A stretch of 64,000 nt of DNA from Methanomicrobiales archaeon (GTDB taxonomy: Archaea > Halobacteriota > Methanomicrobia > Methanomicrobiales > JACTUA01): assembly GCA_015660865.1 (NCBI GenBank), contig JACTUA010000001.1:1-64000 (forward strand), in the 5' to 3' direction. A program made the translations under genes and the position numbers. The first letter of the stretch is position 1. The number at the start of each line of letters is the position of its first letter. Of the stretch, positions 17,369 through 27,011 are shown one piece after another. The notes under the pieces are model-generated. The model did not search any database. It was not told the DNA's origin and saw only the letters and a list, made by a program, of their open reading frames with translations.

Positions 17369-18238
17369 GTGGCGACCTGGTCCGCGCCCGGCAAGGTCTT
17401 CCTCTTCGGGGAGCATGCGGTGGTCTACGGGAGGCCCGGCCTTGCCATGGCCATCCAGCACCGTGTCTCCGTCACGGTGAGGAAGAAGCGGAGCCCAGGC
17501 CGGGTGAAGTCCCCCTACATCAACGAGTGTCTGGGTGCGATGGGTGTCCGGGCCACGGTCTATGTCCGATCCCAGCTCCCCTCCTCGAGCGGCCTCGGCT
17601 CCTCGGCAGCGGTGACCGTTGCCACCCTTGCTGCGATAAACGACGAGTTTGGGAAGGGGCTCACCAGGGAGGAGGTCGCCCAGAAGGGCTACGAGATCGA
17701 GAGGAAGGTTCAGAAGGGGAGGGCGAGCGCAACAGACACCTACGTATCCTCCTTCGGTGGGGTCGTCCTCATCCGCGGCACCGAGAAGAAGAGGCTCCCA
17801 CCCATGAACCTCCCCCTCGTGGTGGGGAACAGCAGGGTCTCCCACAACACCTCCCTGATGGTGGAGAAGGTGGGCAGGGAGCGGGAGCGCCACCCGGGCA
17901 TCGTGAACCCTATCCTGGATGCCATCGGGGCCGTCACCCAGGAGGCGCTCCTCCAGCTCCATGACCCAAGGGTCCTCGGGATGCTCATGAACACGAACCA
18001 CGCCCTCCTCGACGCCCTCGGGGTGGGCCACCCTGCCCTCACCAGGCTCGTGCTCGCCGCACGGGCTGCCGGGGCATTCGGGGCGAAGATCACGGGTGCC
18101 GGCGGAGGCGGGTGCATGATCGCCCTTGCACCGTCGCGGGCGAAGGGGAGCGTGGCAGGGGCCATCCGGACATGCGATGCCCAGGCCATCATGACCACTC
18201 TTGACACGGAAGGGGCGAGGAAGGAGAAGGATGGCTAG
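17369..18238 (+). CDS. mvk: mevalonate kinase
   Basis: A 289-residue GHMP kinase that phosphorylates mevalonate. Motifs are APGKVFLFGEHAVVYG at the N-terminus, the ATP-binding LPSSSGLGSSAAV near residue 70 and the C-terminal KITGAGGGGCMIAL. The start is a GTG one base after the MEMO1 stop. It heads a run of isoprenoid genes (mvk, ipk, fni, then prenyl synthase) for archaeal lipid synthesis. The stop overlaps the next start by 8 bases. Confidence 0.95.
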   Translation: MATWSAPGKVFLFGEHAVVYGRPGLAMAIQHRVSVTVRKKRSPGRVKSPYINECLGAMGVRATVYVRSQLPSSSGLGSSAAVTVATLAAINDEFGKGLTREEVAQKGYEIERKVQKGRASATDTYVSSFGGVVLIRGTEKKRLPPMNLPLVVGNSRVSHNTSLMVEKVGRERERHPGIVNPILDAIGAVTQEALLQLHDPRVLGMLMNTNHALLDALGVGHPALTRLVLAARAAGAFGAKITGAGGGGCMIALAPSRAKGSVAGAIRTCDAQAIMTTLDTEGARKEKDG

Positions 18239-18986
18239 AGTCGTGCTCAAGCTGGGAGGGAGTGTCGTCACCGACAAGGCCGGCGATTGCGCCGTCCGGA
18301 ACGACAGGATCGAGGAGTGCGCAGGGGAGATCGCCCGCCGCCCGGGGGTCCAGGTCGTCCTCGTCCACGGGGCGGGATCGTGCGGCCACCCGCAAGCACA
18401 CCGCCACCGGCTGGACCAGGGGGTCCCGCCCGGGGATGTCGCAGGCATCTCCGAGACCCACCATGCCGTGGCGGGTCTGAACAGGATAGTGGTGGATGCC
18501 CTCCGGCGGGCCGGACGGGAGGCCGTGGGGATCCATCCCCTCGGCCACTGCGTGGCGGCCGCCGGCAGGCTCCAGGACCCGGACTGGCGGCCGGTCGGCC
18601 TCATGCTCTCCCTGGGCATTACCCCCGTGCTCCACGGTGACGTCGTGATGGATACCGTCCGGGGCGCCTCCATCGTCTCGGGCGACCAGCTCGTCTCGAG
18701 CCTCGCCCGGGCCCTCTCCCCTGACCGGGTCGGGCTCGCCACCGACGTCCCGGGGGTGCTCGGCGGGGATGGTACCGTGGTGGGGAGGATCCGGCGCGGT
18801 GAAGGGAAGGGGCTCGTGGCGGGTTCGCGGAACACCGACGTAACCGGCGGGATGGAGGGGAAGCTCGAGGAACTCCTGGCCCTCGCGGACGCGGGGATCG
18901 GCTCCTCCATCTTCCATGCTTCAAGGATCGGGGACTTCCTGGACGGCCGCCCCCACGGGGGAACAACGGTGGAAGGAGGCGGGTAA
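18231..18986 (+). CDS. ipk: isopentenyl phosphate kinase
   Basis: A 251-residue amino-acid-kinase-fold enzyme that converts isopentenyl phosphate to isopentenyl diphosphate, the last step of the archaeal alternative mevalonate pathway. It starts with VVLKLGGSVVTDK. It has HGAGSCGH, which contains the family's substrate-binding histidine, then LHGDVVMD, and later ATDVPGVL and TGGMEGKL. The ATG at 18231 is chosen; earlier in-frame starts would overlap mvk more deeply. Confidence 0.94.
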   Translation: MARVVLKLGGSVVTDKAGDCAVRNDRIEECAGEIARRPGVQVVLVHGAGSCGHPQAHRHRLDQGVPPGDVAGISETHHAVAGLNRIVVDALRRAGREAVGIHPLGHCVAAAGRLQDPDWRPVGLMLSLGITPVLHGDVVMDTVRGASIVSGDQLVSSLARALSPDRVGLATDVPGVLGGDGTVVGRIRRGEGKGLVAGSRNTDVTGGMEGKLEELLALADAGIGSSIFHASRIGDFLDGRPHGGTTVEGGG

Positions 18987-18987
18987 G

Positions 18988-20055
18988 GTGCCAAAAGAGA
19001 TCGTCACCTCGTCAAGGAAACAGGACCACCTGAGGATCTGCGTTGAGAGCCATGTAGAGGCGGGCTTCTCGGGCTTCTCCGACGTGCGGCTCGTCCATGC
19101 CGCCCTCCCTGAGTGCTCCCTCGGGGAGATAGATATGAGGGTCAGGTTCCTGAACCACCGGTTCGCCTCGCCGCTCTTCATCGCGGCCATGACCGGCGGC
19201 CATCGCGATGCCCTTCCCATCAACCGGAACCTCGCCGCAGCCGCCGAGAGGTTCGGCATCGGGATGGGGGTCGGGTCCCAGCGGGCCGCTCTCGAGGACC
19301 CTGACCTCGAGGACTCCTTCACCGTTGTACGGGAGGCGGCGCCCCGGGCCTTCATCTGCGCGAACCTCGGGGTGGTGCAGCTCAGGGACCATGGGATCGA
19401 GTGGGCCGAGAGGGCGGTGGAGATGATCGATGCCCAGGCAATCTGCATCCACGCGAACTTCCTCCAGGAGGCGATCATGCCCGAGGGGGACCACGATGCC
19501 CGCGGGTGCCTGGATGCCCTCCGCACCCTCTGCAGGGAGTTCACCCTTCCGGTCATCGTGAAAGAGACGGGCGCCGGGATCTCCCGCGAGACGGCGGGAC
19601 TCCTCTGGGCCGCTGGCGTATCGGCCATAGATATCGGGGGACTCGGCGGGACCTCGTGGGCGAGGGTGGAGTGCATCCGGTCGCCGGAGAGCCCCCAGGC
19701 CAGGATGGGTGGCCGGTTCGTGGACTGGGGCATCCCCACCGTGGTGAGCCTCAGGGAAGTGGCAGGCACGGGGCCGGTCATCGCCACGGGAGGCGTGCGC
19801 AGCGGCCTTGACATGGCAAAGGGCCTCGCGCTCGGGGCGGACCTCTGCGGGATGGCGCTCCCGCTCCTTGCGCCCGCCATGGAATCTGAAGAAGCAGTAT
19901 CGAGTGTCATAGACGGGTTCACGAAGGAACTGTCGGTTGCGATGTTCCTCTCGGGTGCCAGGACCGTGAAGTCAATGAGAAGCGTTCGTACATGGATCAC
20001 CGGGACAACCCGGCAGATGATAGGGAAGATAGAGGAGATACCAGATGGAAGTTGA
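18988..20055 (+). CDS. fni: isopentenyl-diphosphate delta-isomerase, type 2 (FMN)
   Basis: A 355-residue flavoenzyme that isomerises isopentenyl and dimethylallyl diphosphates. TIM-barrel motifs include RKQDHLRIC, FIAAMTGGH, GVGSQRAAL, CIHANFLQEAIMPEGD, VKETGAGIS, GGLGGTSWARVE and the FMN-phosphate loop ATGGVRSGLDMAKGLALGAD. The start is a GTG at 18988 with GGAGG 8 bases upstream. It overlaps the RNase J gene by 11 bases. Confidence 0.95.
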   Translation: MPKEIVTSSRKQDHLRICVESHVEAGFSGFSDVRLVHAALPECSLGEIDMRVRFLNHRFASPLFIAAMTGGHRDALPINRNLAAAAERFGIGMGVGSQRAALEDPDLEDSFTVVREAAPRAFICANLGVVQLRDHGIEWAERAVEMIDAQAICIHANFLQEAIMPEGDHDARGCLDALRTLCREFTLPVIVKETGAGISRETAGLLWAAGVSAIDIGGLGGTSWARVECIRSPESPQARMGGRFVDWGIPTVVSLREVAGTGPVIATGGVRSGLDMAKGLALGADLCGMALPLLAPAMESEEAVSSVIDGFTKELSVAMFLSGARTVKSMRSVRTWITGTTRQMIGKIEEIPDGS

Positions 20056-21385
20056 GGTTATCGCGGTGGGCGGCTACGACGAGGTCGGCCGGAACATGAC
20101 CGCCGTCCGCTGCGGAAAGGAGATCGTGGTATTCGACATGGGGCTTCGCCTCGACCAGGTGATGATCCACGAGGATGCCGAGATCGAGAACATGCACTCG
20201 CTGGATCTCATCCAGATGAAGGCTATTCCGGACGATACGATGATGAATACCGTGGAGGGGACGGTGAAGGCCATCGTCTTCAGCCACGGCCACCTGGACC
20301 ACATCGGCGCGGTGACGAAGCTCGCCCACCGGTACAATGCACCCATCGTGGCCACCCCCTACACGATAGAGCTGATCCGGCAACAGATCGCGGGCGAACA
20401 GAAGTTCGGGGTGAACAACAAGCTCTTCGTGCTCAGGTCCGGGCAGAAGTATACCATCTCGCCCACCCTGACCCTGGAGTTCGTGCGGATGCAGCATTCC
20501 ATCATCGATACGGTGATGCCCGTGCTCCACACCCCCCAGGGGGCGATCGTGTACTCGAACGACTACAAGCTGGACCGGACACCGGTCATCGGCGAGCCCC
20601 CGGACTTCGGACGTCTCCGGCAGATCGGGAAGGAGGGGGTCCTCGCCCTGTTTGCCGAGTCCACGAACGTACATCTGAAGGGCCGGACGCCGAGCGAGCG
20701 GATCGCCCGGGACATCGTGCGGGACACCATGACGAGCTACGAGGATGACAAGAGCGCCATCATCGTCTCCACCTTCTCCTCCCACATCGCGAGGGTGAAG
20801 ACCATCGCCGAGTGCGCTCACGAGATCGGCAGGAAGCCCGTCCTCCTCGGCAGGTCCATGGAGCGGTACAGCTCGACGGCCGAGCAGATGAAGCTCGTCG
20901 GGTTCCCCCAGACCCTCTCCATGTTCGGGAACCGGCGCACCGTGGAGCGGACCATGCGGCGGATGATGAAGATGGGCAAGGAGAAGTTCGTGCCCATCGT
21001 CACCGGCCACCAGGGGGAGCCGGGTTCCATCCTCACGAGGATTGCGCTCGACGACACCCCCTACAAGATCGACAAAGGCGACAAGATCCTCTTCTCGGCG
21101 AAGGTCATCCCGAACCCCATGAACTACGGCCAGCGGTACATGGTCGAGACCAGGCTGAAGATGAGAGGGGCACGGATCTTCGACGATCTCCATGTCTCCG
21201 GCCATGCCTACCGGGAGGACCACTACGAGCTCGTCCACCTCCTGGACCCCCAGCATATCATCCCGTCCCACGGCGGGATCGAGCAGACCGGTGCCTACGC
21301 CGAGTTTGCTGAGGAGTGCGGCTATACCTTCCAGAAGGACCTCCACATCCTCCGGAACGGCCAGAGGATGATCCTCACGAGATGA
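20045..21385 (+). CDS. rnj: ribonuclease J (archaeal)
   Basis: A 446-residue metallo-beta-lactamase/beta-CASP nuclease. The zinc-binding FSHGHLDHIGAV lies near residue 79, with later motifs TPQGAIVYSNDYKLD, IIVSTFSSHIARV and GHQGEPGSILTRIA. The C-terminal SGHAYREDHYELVHLLDPQHIIPSHGG supplies the remaining ligands. Archaeal RNase J is mainly a 5'-3' exonuclease in RNA decay. It is embedded among isoprenoid genes, a conserved archaeal arrangement. Confidence 0.94.
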   Translation: MEVEVIAVGGYDEVGRNMTAVRCGKEIVVFDMGLRLDQVMIHEDAEIENMHSLDLIQMKAIPDDTMMNTVEGTVKAIVFSHGHLDHIGAVTKLAHRYNAPIVATPYTIELIRQQIAGEQKFGVNNKLFVLRSGQKYTISPTLTLEFVRMQHSIIDTVMPVLHTPQGAIVYSNDYKLDRTPVIGEPPDFGRLRQIGKEGVLALFAESTNVHLKGRTPSERIARDIVRDTMTSYEDDKSAIIVSTFSSHIARVKTIAECAHEIGRKPVLLGRSMERYSSTAEQMKLVGFPQTLSMFGNRRTVERTMRRMMKMGKEKFVPIVTGHQGEPGSILTRIALDDTPYKIDKGDKILFSAKVIPNPMNYGQRYMVETRLKMRGARIFDDLHVSGHAYREDHYELVHLLDPQHIIPSHGGIEQTGAYAEFAEECGYTFQKDLHILRNGQRMILTR

Positions 21386-21395
21386 GGCGGTACCG

Positions 21396-22352
21396 ATGGA
21401 ACTCTCCGAGTACCTGGCAGACGTGGCAGGGGACGTGGACCTCGCGATCCACCGCTACTTCGGGACGCCCTACGGCGAACTCGCGAAGGCGAGCGCCCAC
21501 CTCCTCACGGCCGGGGGGAAGAGGCTCCGGCCCGCTATGCTCTTCCTCGCCGCGGATACCGTGAAGAAGGGGGCGGCCTTCGAGCTCATGCCCGCCGCCC
21601 TCGCCGTCGAGCTCATCCATTCCTTCACCCTCATCCACGACGATATCATGGACCAGGATGCGGAGCGGCGGGGAGTCCCCACGGTCCACACCCTCTGGGA
21701 CGAGCCGACCGCGATCCTCGCCGGGGACGTCCTCTATGCCCAGGCCTTCGAGTTCCTCTGCCGGGCACCGGCCACCGACAACGCCCGGGTGAGGGCGGTC
21801 TCCCTCCTCGCCCGGACCTGCGCCGAGATCTGCAACGGCCAGCACCAGGACATGTCCTTCGAGGACCAGGCCGAGGTCTCCGAGGTGGAGTACCTGGAGA
21901 TGGTGAGGAAGAAGACGGGATCCCTGTACGCGGCCTCCGCATCCATCGGCGCCATCCTCGCCGGGGCGAGGCCGGTCCAGGCCGATGCCCTGTACCAGTT
22001 TGGCCTCACCACGGGGATCGCCTTCCAGATCCAGGACGACCTGATCGACCTCACCGTACCCTCGTCGGTGAGCGGGAAGGATCGCGGCTCGGACCTCAGG
22101 GAAGGGAAGAAGACCATCATCGCCATCCGGGCGATGGAGAAGGGGATCTCCCTTCCCCAGGGCCCCCTCTCCGATGACGAGGTGGAGAAGGTGGTGAAGA
22201 ACCTCGAGGAGGCCGGGGTCATCGCCGACGTAAGGGAGACGGCAGAACGGATCCTCGGCACCGGGAAGGCATGCCTCGGGGTCATCCCCGAGAGCGAAGA
22301 GAAGCGCCTCCTTGTCTCCCTCGGTGATCACTTCCTCGAACGGGGCTCGTAG
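21396..22352 (+). CDS. idsA: geranylgeranyl/farnesyl diphosphate synthase
   Basis: A 318-residue trans-prenyl synthase. The first aspartate-rich motif is DDIMD (IHSFTLIHDDIMDQD, residues about 75-90) and the second is DDLID (QIQDDLIDLT). GGKRLRPAM binds the diphosphate. It elongates isopentenyl diphosphate to the C15/C20 chain used for archaeal membrane lipids. Residues upstream of the first motif that set chain length cannot be judged without comparison. gltX follows with no gap. Confidence 0.94.
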   Translation: MELSEYLADVAGDVDLAIHRYFGTPYGELAKASAHLLTAGGKRLRPAMLFLAADTVKKGAAFELMPAALAVELIHSFTLIHDDIMDQDAERRGVPTVHTLWDEPTAILAGDVLYAQAFEFLCRAPATDNARVRAVSLLARTCAEICNGQHQDMSFEDQAEVSEVEYLEMVRKKTGSLYAASASIGAILAGARPVQADALYQFGLTTGIAFQIQDDLIDLTVPSSVSGKDRGSDLREGKKTIIAIRAMEKGISLPQGPLSDDEVEKVVKNLEEAGVIADVRETAERILGTGKACLGVIPESEEKRLLVSLGDHFLERGS

Positions 22353-24044
22353 ATGACAGAGGAACTCGATATCCTGCTTCGGAAGTACGTCCTCCAGAAC
22401 GCCGTGAAGTACGGGGGAAAGCCGCAGGCAGGCACGGTCATCTCAAGGGTCATGGGCGAGTACCCGGAGCTCCGGTCGGAAGGGCGTAAGATCTCCATGC
22501 TCACAAACGCCATCGTCAAGGAGGTCTCCAGGCTCTCCCCCGAGAAGCAGAAGGAGGAGCTGGCGCAGGTTGCACCCCGGCTCCTCGAAGAGCTCTCTCT
22601 GACAAAAGAGCACGTAAAGGCCGGCCTCCCGGCCCTCGAAGGTGCCGAGAACGGCGTGGTCATGCGGTTTGCCCCCAACCCGAGCGGTCCGCTCCACCTC
22701 GGCCATGCCCGTGCGGCGCTCCTGAACGACGCGTACGTGCGCCGCTACGGCGGGAAGTACATCCTCCGGATCGAGGACACCGACCCAAGGCGGGTGGACC
22801 CCGATGCTTACACCACCGTCAGGGAGGACTGTACCTGGCTGGACCTCGTTATCGACGAGATCGTGTTCCAGAGCGACAGGCTCGATACCTATAACGAATA
22901 TGCCCGGAATCTCATCTCAATCGGCGGGGCCTACGTCTGCACATGCGAGGCCGACCAGTTCCGGGAGCTGAAGCTCGCGAAGCGTGCCTGTCCCTGCCGC
23001 GAGATCTCACCCGAGAAGAACCTGGAGCTCTTCGAGGCTATGCTCAATGGCGAGTATGGAGAGGGGGAGGTCACCCTGCGGGTCAAGACCGATATCGAGC
23101 ACCCCGACCCGGCCGTCAGGGACTTCTCGGCGCTGCGGATCGTCTCCTCCCCGCCTCACCCGAGGGTAGATGCGACGGTCTTCCCGCTCATGAACTTCTC
23201 GGTCGCCATCGACGACCACCTCCTCGGCGTGACCCACGTCATCCGGGGCAAGGACCATATCGCGAACACCGCACGGCAGCGCTACATCTTCGACTACTTC
23301 GGCTGGAAACCACCGGTCTACCGCCATTACGGCCGGATGGGCATCGAGGGCGTTGTCCTCTCCACCTCGCAGATGAAGGCCGGGATCGCGGACGGGATAT
23401 ACACCGGCTGGGACGACATCCGGCTCGGGACCCTCCGTGCAATCGCCCGCCGGGGGATCACCCCGGAGGCGGTGAGAAACGCGGTCCTCGAGATCGGCAT
23501 CGGCGAGACGGACATCTCCTTCTCCTGGGAGAACCTCTATGCCAAGAACCGCGACATCGTCGATCCCGTCGCGAACCGGTACTCCTTCGTCCCCGACCCG
23601 GTCCTCCTGGAGATCGCGGATGCCCCCTGCGGTTTCGTCGCGCAGGCCATGCTCCACCCGAACGATCCTTCGCGGGGGTACCGCAACCTCCCCTTCGACG
23701 GGAGCGTCTTCATCCCGAAGGCCGATCTCGTCTGTCCCGGGATGATCCGCCTGAAAGACCTCTTCAACATCCGGCTCGGGGAGGGCAAGGACTGCCTTGT
23801 CGCCACCTTCGCCGGCAAATCCCTCGACGAAGCACGGAAGGCGAAGGCGCCCATCGTCCAGTGGGTCCCGCCGGAGCACACCATCCCCTGCGTCCTTCAC
23901 AAGCCTGACGGGGATATGAAGGGCTACTGCGAGCCGATGGTTGCGTTGGATGCCGGAAAAGTTGTCCAGTTCGAGCGGGTCGGGTTTGTGCGGATCGAGA
24001 AGGCGACGGCGATGCTGATCGAGGCGTACTGGGGGCACCGGTGA
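22353..24044 (+). CDS. gltX: glutamyl-tRNA synthetase (archaeal type)
   Basis: A 563-residue class I synthetase charging tRNA-Glu (and possibly tRNA-Gln in this lineage). The HIGH-like motif is in PNPSGPLHLGHARAAL near residues 109-124, and the KMSKS-equivalent is VLSTSQM near 334. The N-terminal extension of about 100 residues and the beta-barrel anticodon-binding C-terminus are typical of archaea. Its final codons and about 80 bases downstream recur several times in the next 7 kb, as described under the repeats. Confidence 0.96.
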   Translation: MTEELDILLRKYVLQNAVKYGGKPQAGTVISRVMGEYPELRSEGRKISMLTNAIVKEVSRLSPEKQKEELAQVAPRLLEELSLTKEHVKAGLPALEGAENGVVMRFAPNPSGPLHLGHARAALLNDAYVRRYGGKYILRIEDTDPRRVDPDAYTTVREDCTWLDLVIDEIVFQSDRLDTYNEYARNLISIGGAYVCTCEADQFRELKLAKRACPCREISPEKNLELFEAMLNGEYGEGEVTLRVKTDIEHPDPAVRDFSALRIVSSPPHPRVDATVFPLMNFSVAIDDHLLGVTHVIRGKDHIANTARQRYIFDYFGWKPPVYRHYGRMGIEGVVLSTSQMKAGIADGIYTGWDDIRLGTLRAIARRGITPEAVRNAVLEIGIGETDISFSWENLYAKNRDIVDPVANRYSFVPDPVLLEIADAPCGFVAQAMLHPNDPSRGYRNLPFDGSVFIPKADLVCPGMIRLKDLFNIRLGEGKDCLVATFAGKSLDEARKAKAPIVQWVPPEHTIPCVLHKPDGDMKGYCEPMVALDAGKVVQFERVGFVRIEKATAMLIEAYWGHR

Positions 24045-24112
24045 TAGGATTTTTCCGGATCCGAATATGCTGCTCGCACTACTATTCCGGGTTATCCAGC
24101 CAGATACAATCT
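23992..24112 (+). repeat. gltX 3' end and tail, native copy
   Basis: The last roughly 50 bases of gltX plus the downstream tail (TGATAGGATTT, then CTCGCAC, CGGGTTAT and CTTCTGATATC). Similar segments appear at 25976-26145, 27792-27900, 28304-28530 and partly at 28222-28275 and 30612-30710. Confidence 0.75.
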
Positions 24113-24290
24113 TTTTCCTTCTGATATCCTGCAAGGGCACGGGTGCGCCTTCAAATCGCAATCGATCAGTTTGACATCATGTTGTCCGAGGACCATCCCC
24201 ATTTAACCGGACATAAAGGGGATCAAATAAAAATGTACCTTTACCCCGGAATCGGCATGCGGAGTTCCCGTTCCATCCGGTTGGCCGAAC

Positions 24291-25508
24291 CTATTCCGCC
24301 CTCAATGCCTCGATGGGATCGAGATTTGCTGCCCTCCATGCAGGATACATCCCGGACAAGATACATGTCCCTATTCCAATGAGCATGCCCTGCGGGATGT
24401 AGATCAGGCTCGCAGGTGTGAAGAAGTACGTCGTGTTCCCAAAGAGGAGGAGGACTATCAAATATCCTGTCAAGACCGAGAAGGTGGCACCGATCCCGGC
24501 ACCGATGAACCCGATGATGGCCGCCTCGTAGAGAAACATCTTCCTGATCTCACTTTTCCGCGTCCCGATGGATCGAAGGATCCCGATCTCCTTGACCCGC
24601 TCCGATACGGACATGATCATCACATTGAAGATGCTCACCGCCGCTACGATGAGGGATATGGCCCCGAGCATCGTGACAAAGGCGGTGATGGTGCCCAGGG
24701 CCTGATTGATTGTCGTGAGGAATTGGCCCGAATCGGTGATCTGAACTTCAATATTGTTTATATTCCGGTTCAATGTCTTGTTTATGTTGTTCTCGATTGC
24801 CCCGATCTGGCTGATATCGCTTGCGATGACGTTTACCTGGGGATACTGTCCCTCACCCCCATAAACGGACGTGTACCACTTATCTGTGACGATGATCGCC
24901 CTGTCAGTGTTCAAACCGGATCCGAACCCGGTTGATTCAAGTGTGCCGACCACCCGAACCGTTGTGCTGTTTCCCATTGCAGAACCTATCTTGATCCTGC
25001 TCCCTGTTTTCAGGTTGAAATTACTCGCAAGGGTCGGCCCGACAAGAACACTATCACCTCCCCTGATGTAGGTCCCATTCGTGACGACGAGAACTGTCTG
25101 AATTGTATCCGGGTTAAGGCCGATGATGTTTACCCTCCCTTTATCAGGACCGACAGTTATCTGATCCGAGGTTGAATAGACAGGAATGACCAGATTCGCC
25201 CCGACCGCCCTTTCGATTTTCTGGAGCTGGTTCTGGGTGATATATAAATTCGCACTCGTCACCCCACCTGTTTGCGCATTGGGACCCCCACCCATCCCCC
25301 CACTCACCCCGATATACGGGGTTACGATGATTACGTTCCCGGAACTGGAGAGCTGTGAAGTAATCGAGAGGGACAGGTTCACACCCATGATCCCCAGAGT
25401 CGTGATCGCAGTGACCCCGATAACGATACCGAGTGCTGCGAGAAGGGACCGGAGGAGGTGTCTCCTGACGCTCCTCATGGAGAGGCTTATGAATATGTCC
25501 TGGACCAA
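24291..25508 (-). CDS. MacB/FtsX-type ABC transporter permease (orphan)
   Basis: A 405-residue permease: an N-terminal transmembrane helix (residues about 18-42, LLAALGIVIGVTAITTLGIM), a large extracytoplasmic MacB-type domain (about 45-270), then three C-terminal helices of the FtsX domain with VSERVKEIGILRSIGTRKSEI between helices 2 and 3. The family exports substrates or transmits force across the membrane, powered by a LolD/MacB-type ATPase. No ATPase or adaptor is adjacent. It is convergent with gltX and its upstream side is degenerate sequence, so a former operon may have been cut. Confidence 0.85.
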   Translation of the reverse strand: MVQDIFISLSMRSVRRHLLRSLLAALGIVIGVTAITTLGIMGVNLSLSITSQLSSSGNVIIVTPYIGVSGGMGGGPNAQTGGVTSANLYITQNQLQKIERAVGANLVIPVYSTSDQITVGPDKGRVNIIGLNPDTIQTVLVVTNGTYIRGGDSVLVGPTLASNFNLKTGSRIKIGSAMGNSTTVRVVGTLESTGFGSGLNTDRAIIVTDKWYTSVYGGEGQYPQVNVIASDISQIGAIENNINKTLNRNINNIEVQITDSGQFLTTINQALGTITAFVTMLGAISLIVAAVSIFNVMIMSVSERVKEIGILRSIGTRKSEIRKMFLYEAAIIGFIGAGIGATFSVLTGYLIVLLLFGNTTYFFTPASLIYIPQGMLIGIGTCILSGMYPAWRAANLDPIEALRAE

Positions 25509-26236
25509 AGATTCACTCCCAAAACATTATCCGGTTCTTTTCCAATCCGACCCGTTCTCATGGCCCCTGGCGAGGTGGGATAACCCGCAATCCCCCTTCT
25601 CCTGAAACACACGACAATTTGCTTATCCAATGTCCTCTGTCCCTCGATACGATTACCCAATCGGCATTTCGCTTTATTCCCACGAATAAACTCTTCCGGG
25701 TATCTGACGTAAATGAATTGGTTCTCTTCCTCATAATCATTGAGCACCGGATCAAATTCCTTCGGAGATTCTTCGGCGGGTAGCCCATCCCGACGATTCA
25801 GGACAAGTGGATAAGGGAGGTGGCTGGGCGGGACCAGGCATGGCAAGGCTAGTTACGGCAAGGTGAGACGGGGCAAGGCTGGTTATGGAGGCACTTTGGT
25901 GCCCCCTTTCCGTGGATTTGATAATGCACAACTTGCACAATCCCTTCTTCCATCTCCACGTTGTCCCTCCGAATCCCATCTTTTCCAGCTAACGCTGGCG
26001 CTTTCATGTAACATCTCGCTTCCATTCTCGCCTCCATTCTTCGGTATCCGCGAAATCCTGAGGCGGATAAAGCAAACGGCATTGCTCATCGATTCGTACT
26101 GGGGGGGCACCGGTGATAGGATTAGGTTCAAATTCCACACCTCGCGGCACCATGTTGGGTTCCAGTCATCCCGAAGAAATTTCCTTTTCAACCAAAACCT
26201 AGAATTGGTATAACGGAGACCCTGAGAAGAGCGAGT
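25509..26236. other. 728-base stretch without a confident gene
   Basis: Open frames here (for example 25487-25846 on the minus strand) have no recognisable domain and overlap in several frames. The stretch contains a repeated GGCAAGGCT...GTTA motif (25844 and 25872) and, at 25976-26145, a copy of the gltX 3' end. It looks like decayed sequence between integration scars. Confidence 0.5.
25976..26145 (+). repeat. gltX 3'-end scar, copy B
   Basis: Bases 26064-26121 resemble the gltX terminus, including the exact 16-base CACCGGTGATAGGATT across its stop codon. A T-arm-like AGGTTCAAATTCCAC and CCTCGC follow. The upstream part (25976-26063) matches the sequence upstream of copy D at 28304, including GTAACATCTCGCTTCCAT. 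Confidence 0.7.
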
Positions 26237-26827
26237 ATGGCGCAGTTTTTCCTCTCGGCCAGTGCGGAACTGTTCTATGACCTCGTAGCTTCCCTGTGGA
26301 TCCTGAGCGAGGTGGTGGGGGGTGGCATCATCCCCCACCTGCGTCGCCGGGGGACAAAGATCGAGAGACGAGACAAAGGTTCGCAATTCTTGATCATTGG
26401 ATGCATCCTCCTCTCTATTGCCATCTCATTCACCTTCGCAGCATCCGGTATTGCTTTGTTGCCCGGCTTCATCTCTTATACCGGATCAGCGCTGATGCTT
26501 GCAGGAATTGCGGTCAGACAATGGTCCATAGCGGTGCTTGGGAGTTTCTTCTCACCAACGGTTGGAATCCAGAAAGGCCAGAAGGTGGTGAACCGCGGGC
26601 CCTACCGGCTTGTGCGTCACCCTTCATACACGGGAGCACTCCTGATCATTGTGGGAGTTGGCCTCGCTCTCCGGTCATGGGGAGCGGTTCTTGTGATCCT
26701 GTTCATTACCGGCCTCGCTTACAGCTATCGGATACAGATGGAAGAGAAAGTCCTGATCTCCGAACTCGGTGATGAGTATGTGCAGTACACGAAGGTGACG
26801 AAGAAACTCATCCCGTATATCCTCTGA
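26237..26827 (+). CDS. isoprenylcysteine carboxyl methyltransferase (ICMT)-like membrane protein
   Basis: A 196-residue protein with about five membrane segments. The C-terminal signature GPYRLVRHPSYTGALL (about residues 121-136), followed by EEKVLISELGDEYVQYTKVT, is the SAM-binding core of ICMT/phospholipid-methyltransferase relatives. In eukaryotes ICMT methylates prenylated C-terminal cysteines; archaeal and bacterial members have unknown substrates. The ATG at 26237 follows a GAG-rich stretch. It sits alone between integration scars. Confidence 0.85.
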   Translation: MAQFFLSASAELFYDLVASLWILSEVVGGGIIPHLRRRGTKIERRDKGSQFLIIGCILLSIAISFTFAASGIALLPGFISYTGSALMLAGIAVRQWSIAVLGSFFSPTVGIQKGQKVVNRGPYRLVRHPSYTGALLIIVGVGLALRSWGAVLVILFITGLAYSYRIQMEEKVLISELGDEYVQYTKVTKKLIPYIL

Positions 26828-27011
26828 GGACTTCTCCTTTTTTTGGAACTTTCTGGTGTCGGAATACCTATCAGGAAAGGGGCAGAACTATGATCCATGC
26901 CTGATGGCATCCTGGAGAGGTGGCGGCGGGGAAAGCCGGCGCTTGGACAGGGAACGGATAAAGCGGCCCTGAGTAGTCTTCCACACCAATTAAAATAAAA
27001 TATAAAATCAA

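Noticed and set aside
17315-18994. 559-codon frame antisense to mvk and ipk
   Set aside because: Both sense genes have complete family motifs; the antisense product is low-complexity.
25487-25846. 119-codon frame upstream of the permease
   Set aside because: No recognisable domain, poor codon pattern and overlap with the permease N-terminus; treated as decayed sequence.
26897-26998. 33-codon frame beginning MPDGILERWRRGKPALGQ
   Set aside because: GC-rich and with its own ATG, but too short, without homologues I recognise or a ribosome-binding site; possibly a gene fragment like the one at 30464-30586.
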